Assembly: GCA_020744425.1 (NCBI GenBank)
Contig: JAGMUV010000001.1
Span: 5,952,001 to 6,016,000 of the forward strand
DNA length: 64,000 bases
Source: Dactylonectria macrodidyma
Taxonomy: Eukaryota; Ascomycota; Sordariomycetes; Hypocreales; Nectriaceae
Reading direction: 5' to 3'
The position numbers and the translations under genes were made by a program. The notes below the pieces were generated by a model. The model searched no databases. It had not been told where the DNA came from and saw only the letters and a program-made list of their open reading frames with translations. Positions 55,965-64,000 of the stretch are shown in pieces (the first letter of the stretch is position 1; each line of letters opens with the position of its first letter).

Positions 55965-56654
55965 CTACCGAGTAAACTCATGAAAGTCCGTCGCACTCCA
56001 AGTATCCTTCCAGGTGGCGTAGGCCTCTGGCGGCACGGGCTGAAGCTTAGGGGCGCGGTTAGGATGGTAGGGCTCGTTGAAGCTGACACCACGGTCAGCG
56101 ACTGAAACGCCTTCGCCATCCTTGGGAAGCCACTCGGGCTTATTGTAGGCAGTCTTGGCCCAGTCATCGTCAAAGGGCGTGCGGAATGTGGTCAAGACGT
56201 GCAGATGCCAGATCTTCCACTGGCCGTCCTCCTTGCGGAAGTCGACGGCGTATCTGCCCCAGCTCCAGTGGGCCTTGGGCACATCGAGTCCCTCAACGGG
56301 GAAGGTCTCGTGGCCAGGAGAGATCCAAATGCCCTTGGCCGTTTGTCCATCAGCGGCAATTTCGATAACAGGGGTGGTGATGGTGTGTTCGACTAATAGA
56401 CCCTTGGTGCCAGCAGGGAAGGGGTTCTTGTCCACGTAGGCGTCTTTGATGGTCTTGAGGCTCGTCCAGGCACCGACGTCCTCGGCCTCAAAGACAACAT
56501 CATCATGAGAACTCCAAAGCTCATCAATCTCGAGGTCATGACGGCCGGACGAGTGATAGTACGCTCGACGGCCCATGATGTTTTGGATCTCGTTGATGTC
56601 CTCGATGCGTTGGATGCGCGCGAGCAAGGACTGGAGCTGATCGGGGGAAGACAT
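55965..56654 (-). CDS. SnoaL-like / NTF2-fold protein
   Basis: Single-exon, 229 residues from MSSPDQLQSLLARIQRIED (ATG at 56,654; an in-frame ATG 7 codons upstream is also possible). The pattern IEDINEIQNIMGRRAYYHSSGRHDLEIDELW, then VFEAEDVGAWTSLKTIKDAYV, then HTITTPVIEIAADGQTAKGIWISPGHE and W.WGRYAVDFRKEDGQWKIWHLHV is that of SnoaL-like proteins with a cone-shaped alpha+beta barrel. These act as cyclases, dehydratases or isomerases in small-molecule pathways. No catalytic assignment can be made from sequence alone. The C-terminal extension (PYHPNRAPKLQPVPPEAY) is common in fungal members. Intact. Confidence 0.8.
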   Translation of the reverse strand: MSSPDQLQSLLARIQRIEDINEIQNIMGRRAYYHSSGRHDLEIDELWSSHDDVVFEAEDVGAWTSLKTIKDAYVDKNPFPAGTKGLLVEHTITTPVIEIAADGQTAKGIWISPGHETFPVEGLDVPKAHWSWGRYAVDFRKEDGQWKIWHLHVLTTFRTPFDDDWAKTAYNKPEWLPKDGEGVSVADRGVSFNEPYHPNRAPKLQPVPPEAYATWKDTWSATDFHEFTR

Positions 56655-56953
56655 TGTGGGGCAATGGTTGTCCAATGATACGAATAAATTGAGATGTTGA
56701 GCTGCAGGGGGGATGCAATGATGGGAGTAGTAGTAGTAGAAGATGGTGCTGAGAAAGCTGATGCATCTCTTACTTGGAGCAGAAAAGTGAAGCTATTTAA
56801 TAGTACCCTCTCTAGGTAGGCATACATGGTAGTACCGCAGGAGGAGTCGGCTTCGGCAAACAGAAGAGATTCCATCTTGATCGAATCTCGGATCGGAAGG
56901 AGCGTTTCGTGACTCGTGAGCCTCCTCCAAGGTGTTCCGGATGCCAGCATGAC

Positions 56954-57410
56954 GTGTCTTCAAAATCGGGTTTAGCGCCGGTGTAGCCCTACCTGGTGAT
57001 CAGCATTCACACGATCCTTGCCGGCCTGGGTACAGTTATCCCATCTAGTTTCCGAAACAAGGGGCCATAGTCTGGGATTACGTGTCTTCAAATTCGGGTT
57101 TAGTGTACGAGAAATGGCCCTGTGTTGGTGGTGTTGATTGTTGAGGCGTGGTGGCGGACTTGAAATGACCTCCACCTCCGGGTCACGTCTAGACTTTGCA
57201 TGAAGTTCAACGAGGCGGAGTTTGAGTCCTTGGAGCTGAGGTGTCTTCAAAATTGGGCTTAGCCCTGAAGATCATTGGTATCAAGGCATGTGGGATGTGG
57301 GGGGAGGTTTAACCAGCACTTGTTGGAGCTGCATTCAAATGTGAGTCCACATCTATCTATCTGCGGATGAGAAGACGCTCGGCAACTGGCCTTCAAAATC
57401 AGGTTTAGCA
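56954..57410. repeat. Four spaced copies of a 23-bp motif
   Basis: GTGTCTTCAAAATCGGGTTT and three near copies begin at 56,954, 57,082, 57,241 and 57,388 (the last starts GGCCTTCAAAATCAGG), all in the same orientation, 128-159 bp apart. The DNA between them is unrelated. They lie 0.3-0.75 kb upstream of the SnoaL-like gene. Origin and role are unknown. Confidence 0.75.
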
Positions 57411-58245
57411 CAGGTCCAATGGATCTTTTAGTCTCGAATTTGTGATGGAGGGTTCGGGACCACCTCTTGATACTAATGCGTCATGCTAAATCATGATACG
57501 TTGAACAGAAGTCGAGTCCCACGAGTTCTCGCATCTCCATCTCAACCGACATGACCGAGCATTTACACAGCCTGAGTCTAAACAGTCTGGGGTAACTCGA
57601 GTTACTGGCCCTCTAGTCTTGTCCTTAGTCTCCCCCACCCCAGCTGCGGAGAATCTCCCTTCAACTGCAGGCGTTACATGGTGGAAAGCATCATTAGCCT
57701 CATTTAAAAAGTATCAAGGATGCGCCACCTCGGCTTGGCATCCGCTAGTTCCCTTCCCCATATCCAGTCCCCCACAATCCATTTACTGTGAAATTGCGGG
57801 GAATGTTGTGCACGAGTTGTGCAAATCTCAAGTTCGCCCTCCCAGCGATGCCCCCGCGTCGTTTTCTAAAGATTTCCCTCGTTTCCCCCGTTTTTCACCA
57901 TCCGTGGCGAAGATGCACAATCCCACTATTTACGCTCCCTGTACCCCCAAGCGCTAGTTGACAAGAGCCTCTAGAGCGTTGTGACCTTGAGACATACCTG
58001 TTATCAATTTTCATCTGAGTGTTGTAGTAACAACAGCTGGATAATTGGTGTCTATTGTGATGCGTAGTTTATTACAAGCAAAAACACAGCCTAGAGTGTA
58101 ATTTGGATCAGAGGATTAGTTGGGACGTTAACTAGAGGTTGAATGACTCTATCATCCATGTGCGAATGCGCATCATTCTCTAGCATAAATGCGGTCTAAC
58201 CCATCGCAAAGAAGCTATCTATCTCTATTCTTGCTCTATATCTAT
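57411..58245. other. Intergenic region
   Basis: No gene supported. A plus ORF at 57,619-57,957 has no family resemblance. Confidence 0.5.
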
Positions 58246-59386
58246 TTACAGCATAGTTTTTGGATGCCCATTGGATTCAAACATGGCTTGGAGAACGCAA
58301 AGATCTGCCAGTGCCTCAACTGGCGAGAATTGTTTTGCGAGCTTCCCGTCTTGCACTCCCTTGGCAAATGTACCAACCACGTTCTTGATGCCGTGGTTTA
58401 GTGGGTAGTCAGCCTTGTGCGTGTATTTCTCGCCCTTTGCGTCTCTGGTTGTCACCTCAACGCCCATCGGCGTGAAGGTGACGGCGCCCTTTTGCGTTAC
58501 TACTTCGAACTCGAAGCCACCTTTGAACTCTGTCATGAACGACTGTGAGAAGGTGCCAGCAGCTCCTTTATTCGTTCGCAGGAGGGCGTGCACCGTCTCG
58601 AAGGGCGGCGTTCGTGCGTCGAGTTGCGAGGTATAGGCCACGACTTCTTTGATGTATTCGCCGGCACCAGCGAGGAGGTCGCGCAATCCTGCGACGAAGT
58701 GAATGCCTCCATCGAGCAGGAATCCGCCTTGATGAATGGGATTCTTTCGCCTAGGCCTCGGTTAGTGATGCTCTCCAGCAAGGGATGTCGACATACCATT
58801 CCGTGGCCAGAAACCTATCATCGTCTGGAATACGAAGGAAGAGGTTGACTTTGAAGGTTTGCACCAATCCTCCAATCTTTCTCAGTTGTTCAGCGGCGTA
58901 AAGAGTGCCCGGAAGAAACCTGTAGTTCTCTGCCACACCCCAAAGAGTGCGTCCGTCACACGACTTGTGATAATCGATCAGCTTTTCAGCTTTGTCGACG
59001 TCATTGGCAATAGGTTTCTCGCTCAGAACATGTTTTCCTGCAGCCATTGCCTTTTTGATATAGTCGAACTGAGGCACAATTGGTATGGCAATGATGACAG
59101 CCTTGATGTCCGTCCTAGCCAGCAAGTCGTCAATGGATCGGCCGGGCGTCGCAGGGGTCTCAAAGTAGGCATCTATGTTGTCCTTGGTGGCGAGTGCCGT
59201 GGCTGAGGCTTCAGATCGAGAAAAGACTGCCTTGAGAGAAAGGAGGTAGCAGGACTGAATGGCGGGGAGATATTCTATTGGTAACGTTGGTTAGTTGGGC
59301 TGACTGTGTAAGATTGGGAGCATAACTCGGGACGTACCCTCCTGGACAAAGAGGCCTGCGCCAATGATGGCGACTCCAATTGGCAT
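58246..59386 (-). CDS. Gfo/Idh/MocA family oxidoreductase
   Basis: NAD(P)-dependent dehydrogenase of sugars, inositols or related compounds. Exons are 59,386-59,338, 59,274-58,797 and 58,750-58,246. The introns are GTACGT..CTAAC..TAG (63 nt) and GTATGT..CTAAC..TAG (46 nt). The product has 343 residues. N-terminal MPIGVAIIGAGLFVQEEYLPAI is the Rossmann dinucleotide loop. VIIAIPIVPQFDYIKKAMAAGKHVLSEKPIA contains the family's EKP motif with the conserved Lys, and DGGIHFVAGLRDLLA near residue 190 holds the conserved Asp and His of the catalytic region. The C-terminal domain is beta-rich. The substrate is unknown. It shares an about 0.86-kb divergent promoter region with the MFS transporter at 60,251, so co-regulation is plausible. 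Confidence 0.9.
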
Positions 59387-60250
59387 CTTGGCGACGATAG
59401 TAAATGTAGAAGATTTGTAAATGGGGAAAATTGAAGAATTTGGAATTGCTTGCTGGTTTGACGTAGCCAACACGTCCCAGTCGTGATTCCTAAGACTCCA
59501 AACATGACTTAAAGGGAATATCGCAGCCGAGAGAACTGCCGAGGTCCAAGCCCACAAGAGCGGCGTTTTCGAGATGATGGCATTCCCGATATGCTTCCTA
59601 CTCTACCGACGACATCATACAAGAGATGTAGCTACTGTGTCTCGGCTCCGACGCTTGGGCATGGCTTCGGACATGGTGGCCCACATGCCGTCCAAGTCAA
59701 AGCGGCCACTTCGTCTCGTAACCGCGGGCAACTTTTAGTCCGCCCACTCACTCGCCTGGGCGTATTGGAGGCTGGTGTCAATTTTGCCTGCCACTACTGA
59801 GGGATATCAATCACTCTCTGGTTTCTTCGGTCTTGCTCTGCCGGGCCCCCCTACAGTGTGGTAGTAGCCAGTCCGAATCGGGGTCAGCTCGAAACTAGGT
59901 TGCCACCTCGCCGCAGAGGCCAGCCTACCATTAGTCTATCCCTTGTTCGTTGGAGACCCTTAGTTTGAGATCTAAATACGTACCAAGATATACTGCATAA
60001 GTCAGGTTTGCATGTTTCCCCGCTCCCCGCAAAACCCAAGTCACAAGAGTCCGGGGTGAGGGCTTACAACTACGGGGCCCCGACAGCAAGATCCGGAGAC
60101 TGGGAGGCTTTGCAAAATGATAAATTCTCGAGAATTTCCGCCCAGATTCAACTTCCCTTCCTTCTGTATCACCATCTAATCCATCTCATTGCATCGCTTT
60201 CTACACTCCATATCTATCTTCAACCTTTCCCTGGCTTTTGGTACTGGAGC
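59387..60250. promoter_or_regulatory. Divergent promoter region
   Basis: Between the starts of the oxidoreductase (minus) and the MFS transporter (plus). No ORF of interest. Specific sites were not identified. Confidence 0.4.
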
Positions 60251-62161
60251 ATGGCTTCACCCATGGACAATAGTGACGTTCTGGCGTCTTCCCATGTCGG
60301 ACAGTCTGGCAATGGCGAGGCCCAATCCTCGGCTAGTAAGTGGACAACCTTGTGAGAGACCAAGGACATTACTGTCCTCGCTTTGTTTTACGACTAACGT
60401 GCTGGGCTTGCCAGAATATTCCTTCGACGGAGCTCCTTGTGTCCCTGTTGCCTCGGTCGACAAGACTGGCTGTACGGTCGAGCATGACGAACTGGCCAAG
60501 GATCCTGAGGCTCAGGGTCATGGAGTCATATATCCTGAGCATCGAGCACAATACTTGAAGGGCTGGCCTCTGGTTTGGGCGTTTGTGGGATGGCTCATGA
60601 CAGAGTTCATGGGAGGATTGGTGAGTAACATCAACTCGCACACTGTCAGGCTTTCACTGATGTTTGATAGGGGGGAAATATGCTTTCGCCAGCATTGCCT
60701 GTTGTGGCCTCCAAGTTCAATGCTCTCAACCAGCTGGGCTGGGTCAGCGGAGCCTACTACATGTCCCAGTGCGGGTGTATGCTGCTGTTCGGCCAGTGGC
60801 TCGCCGTATTCAACGCCAAGTACGTCCTGATTGCGGCCATCGTCTTCTTCATGATTGGCTCTACAATCTCCGGCGGTGCTCAAGATATCGAGACTCTCAT
60901 CCTTGGTCGAGCCATTGCTGGCATTGGAGCTGCTGGGTGCTGGGTTTCCGTTCTCACCCTGGTGGCCCTTCTCGTGGAGCTTAAGACTCGACCTGTTCTC
61001 ATGGGTCTCTTCGGTGTGCAAAACGCCATCAGTGGCACCGTCGGGCCCATCATTGCGGGTGCGTTCGCCAATATCGGCCTTTGGCGGATGTGCTTCCTGA
61101 TCGTTCTTCCCCTTGGCACCATCACTATCTTGATCATTTGGTTCGTTTTGCCAAGTGTCCCTGCTCTCCCCATCGACCAGGACCTGGAGGCGAAACTGGA
61201 TCGGCATTTAAAGGTGGCATTCAAGAGCGGCTCTAAGAATCTCTCCGATAGCGCTCGTCGCTGGATCTTGATCGACTGGATCGGCTATTTTACCGTGACA
61301 AGCAGTCTCGTGTGCTTCATTCTCGCTCTGCAGTGGGGCGGCTCGACCTATGCCTGGAAATCAGCCACCATCATTGGTCTATTCCTCGGCTTTGGCGGCC
61401 TCATGGCACTGTTCGTTGTCATCCAACATTATACAACGTGCCCTCTCATGCCTCTTCGCGCTTGGAAGAACAGAACTGTGGTCGGAGCGTCATTTATGGC
61501 CATGTTCACTTTGATGTGCAATTTATTCGCCGCCGTCTTCATCCCTGTTCTCTATGAAGCTGGTCGGGGAGTCACGTCCCTCAAGGCTGGTCTTTTGGTC
61601 ATTCCTTTCCTCCTGACTGTTGTCCTCTCTCAGGCTGCAGAGGGTCTTGTCATGTCCTTCACCAAGAGGTACTGGCATTGGGGCTGGACTAGTCCAGCAT
61701 TCCTTGCCATCGGCGGCGGTCTTCTCTACACCGTGAACATTGACACCTCTGATGCCGCTTTGATCGGATATCAGATCATCTACGGTCTTGGTATTGGATT
61801 CACTCAGAACGTTGCATTCCTGTCAGTGCAGGCAGACAACCCCGAAAGCGAGGTCCCGGCCGCCATCGCCATCGTCTCGTTCACGCAGCTCTTTGGTGGG
61901 ATGTGCGGACCGGTTATTGGAAACGCAGTCCTGCAGGGTGGTCTGAAGAGATATCTACCGGCTAATGGCGTGGATGAAGAGACTATCGCCCTTGTCCAAA
62001 GTTCTGTCTTTGCCGTCTGGGAATTGAGCGGCGAGCTTCGCACCCAGGTTATTAAGGGGTACATCAGGGCGCTGAACGACATCTACATTGGGGCTGTGCC
62101 AATCGCTGGCCTCATCATTGCATGTGGCCTGCTGATCCGAAACCGTAGTTTGTCTGGTTAA
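60251..62161 (+). CDS. MFS drug-efflux transporter (DHA14 type)
   Basis: Proton antiporter of the 14-TM DHA2/DHA14 group, usually exporting toxic compounds or secondary metabolites. Exons are 60,251-60,335, 60,415-60,620 and 60,671-62,161, with introns of 79 and 50 nt (GTAAGT..CTAAC..CAG and GTGAGT..TAG). The product has 593 residues with a hydrophilic N-terminal tail of about 85. Motifs: LGWVSGAYYMSQCG in TM2, LILGRAIAGIGAAG (motif B-like), WRMCFLIVLPLGTITILI after TM6 (hallmark of the DHA14 group), and a second half with GVTSLKAGLLVIP. No frameshift. Divergent with the Gfo/Idh/MocA gene. Confidence 0.92.
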
Positions 62162-63670
62162 AGGAGGATTTGGGCTAATGGGTGGCTCCCATTGGCTTTC
62201 ATGAACGAGTAGAAACTCGAAGTCTGGGATTCAGGATATGTCAAGGACAGATTGTAACTACATTCTAGTATAGCAACAACAGTTGTACACATCTTCAAGT
62301 ACACTCATCCTAGCTCGATGCCTATCCATCCCATGAAGTCGGGCAGGAATGTTCATTCCATAGGCGTTTCGGAAATGACTATCGGTGTACTCGCAGTGTG
62401 CAAGAGATTATTGACCGTACCGTCCCACATAGTCTCTCCCTCTTCCTTGCACAGTACTCTCCTCCACCAAATTATTGCCCAAATCATTGCGCGGAACAAT
62501 AGCGTGAGAGCGAACGATGTCCAGAATATTATAAACCAGAGCAATCATTACACGACGCGCGCCCATAGGGGAGGCATTGTTTTGTGCACAAAACACCCGA
62601 TAACTTGACTGATTAATGTGTAGGTGCAGCCTAGAGTGTTCCGCAATGCATCCCATCGAGTCTGGCCATGTCCAAGGTCAAAGTCATTGCGGTAGTCAGT
62701 TGAGCCCGCTGTAATAGTCGTCATGTCGAAAAGGAGAGCACCAGTTCCGTAAATGATCTGTGGTAGCGCCAGTGTGTGTATGGTGAGAGTCTCAGGACTG
62801 GTGTTTTTACTGAAAATGTAACTGTTTGATAGTGAATGTGGCTGGGAAGGATTGTTGAGCATTTATGGCTGAGGGGAGGTTTAGTGAAGTCAAGGCATTT
62901 TAGTGCGTGGGCCACAGAACTCTTTTATGGCTGAAACAAAAGGGAGAGGTGAGTTATGCCTGTAACTGTTCCGCGGGATATTCTGACTGGCGCCAAATGA
63001 CTGGAATGTAGACGTAGCAGTTCATAAAACGAGTCAGGCATGTTTAGGCTCTTAGCAGCTTCAATTCAGCCGCGGAATGTTGCTTCAACAACGCACTCAA
63101 GCCCTCGTGGACCAAAAAGATGTGGCCTGGGGAATTGTCTTCCGCCAAGTAGTTTTGTATGCTCACATGATTTCGCTTTGAACAAATATCTGCCTAGGAT
63201 TGGAGTTATTCAGCAAAATATTACGCTTGTGACACAGTTGCTGCAAATTCGCCTCAGAGGTGGGCGACGTTCTAAAAGAGTGGAATGGCGAAAAAAAAAG
63301 AAAAAAAAAGAGGGAGACATCTTAGGTAATCTGGAATTATATGCGTGCATGCATCGTAGCTGAATAAAAGTCTCTTCATTTGAAGGCATGAGAAAGGAAT
63401 GCAGTCATGAACTACAATTGGTAGGTGTAGGGTAATCACTCACCCCGCCCGTCTTCTAACAACAACAGGCACAATGATGGGTGAGTCAGGCTAGAGCAGT
63501 GGGCTTTTACCTATTTAATGAACGTAGATGGTTTGTACAAATGCATGTGGTATTTGACTATAGATGACAATTATACAGTGAAGTCCATGTGAGGGTATGC
63601 TATGAATGTCCAGCTTTTCATCCAGCCCAATTGATCAGATCCACGGTCAAGGGGGTTTACTTTATTAGCT
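62162..63670. other. Intergenic region
   Basis: 1.5 kb without a convincing gene. On the minus strand, 62,862-62,353 has ORFs with a hydrophobic stretch (LWFIIFWTSFALTLLFRAMI) in one frame and DFDLGHGQTRWDALRN in another. It might be a relic of a membrane protein but is too weak to call. A poly-purine run is at 63,290-63,315. Confidence 0.45.
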
Positions 63671-64000
63671 CTACAGGTTGTTTGCGGCCCTGCATGCAGC
63701 GACCTGTGTCTCGCATTGGCCAACTCCACCGGCAAGCTGACCCGAGTTCGCAGCGTTTGCGCATGCGTTGTGCTGAATGTCGCAAGATCGTCCAATGGCA
63801 GCGCCAGAGCCGACGAAGGTGTTGCCGTTGACGGAGAAGGGCCGGTCGCCAGTGGAAGAGACAACAGGAGGAGCAGCACCACCGAGAGTGCCAGTGAACT
63901 GCTGGACGTTTGTGCCACTGGCGGCAGCAGAAGTTTGTGCGGCAGCGGCAGCAGTAGAGGTTGCGACAACGGCAGCGGCAGAAGTAGCAACAGCAACAGC
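63671..64000 (-). CDS. 3' end of a secreted Ala/Ser-rich protein (partial)
   Basis: The frame is open from the window edge to the stop at 63,671-63,673 (110 codons). An Ala/Thr/Ser-rich stretch leads into GTNVQQFTGTLGGAAPPVV, then DRPFSVNGNTFVGSGAAIGRS and CDIQHNACANAANSGQLAGG, ending CETQVAACRAANNL. This is the conserved C-terminal module of a common family of secreted or cell-wall fungal proteins. The function is unknown. The start and any signal peptide lie beyond the window. The frame used for the long 63,571-63,996 ORF in this area is a different, non-coding frame. Confidence 0.75.
   Translation of the reverse strand, partial: AVAVATSAAAVVATSTAAAAAQTSAAASGTNVQQFTGTLGGAAPPVVSSTGDRPFSVNGNTFVGSGAAIGRSCDIQHNACANAANSGQLAGGVGQCETQVAACRAANNL

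Noticed and set aside
62353..62862. Minus-strand fragments resembling a membrane protein
   Set aside because: Pieces lie in different frames without good splice sites; too weak for a pseudogene call.

Overview
The window is nuclear DNA of a filamentous ascomycete (Pezizomycotina, probably Sordariomycetes). The genes have 46-101 nt introns with GTRNGT donors, CTRAC/CTAAC branch points and YAG acceptors, and they encode typical fungal families. The DNA is split into extremely AT-rich gene-free blocks (about 1-22,480 and 29,230-36,540) and normal-GC gene DNA, with sharp borders. The AT blocks are full of old repeats changed in the way expected of repeat-induced point mutation (RIP): C to T on both strands, TpA-rich, no surviving ORFs.

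Left AT block (1-22,480): a dispersed non-coding repeat of about 1.0-1.1 kb occurs in many full and partial copies in both orientations, several nested, and several bounded by readable 15-bp target-site duplications that mostly start ATAA. About 430-bp TIR elements (MITEs, TA duplications) are inserted in it. A roughly 1.1-kb almost pure C/T tract lies at 20,655-21,850.

GC island (22,480-29,230): two divergent genes. The minus-strand gene encodes an unusual multidomain protein, a GIY-YIG nuclease-like domain followed by six or seven Myb/SANT-like repeats, with one in-frame amber codon and one frameshift. The plus-strand gene is an intact three-exon saccharopine dehydrogenase (LYS1 type) with a perfect Gcn4/CPC1 site, TGACTCA, 68 bp upstream of its ATG.

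Right AT block (29,230-36,540): more copies of the 1.1-kb repeat with MITE-in-MITE-in-repeat nesting, and a solo LTR (5-bp TSD AAAAG) itself interrupted by a second 142-bp solo LTR.

Gene-rich right half (36,540-64,000): hexose transporter (+), a decayed ubiquitin C-terminal hydrolase (+), a decayed 2-oxoglutarate/Fe(II) oxygenase (+), a large secreted Ser/Thr/Pro-rich protein with PAN/Apple-like modules (-), a five-exon membrane-anchored protein of unknown function (+), a Zn2Cys6 regulator with a 20-nt micro-exon (+), a SnoaL-like protein (-), a Gfo/Idh/MocA oxidoreductase (-) divergent from a DHA14-type MFS efflux transporter (+), and the 3' end of a secreted Ala-rich protein (-) at the edge. 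The last few genes (regulator, SnoaL, oxidoreductase, transporter) could be a small metabolic cluster, but no core synthase is in view. All splice structures were read by eye from the sequence.
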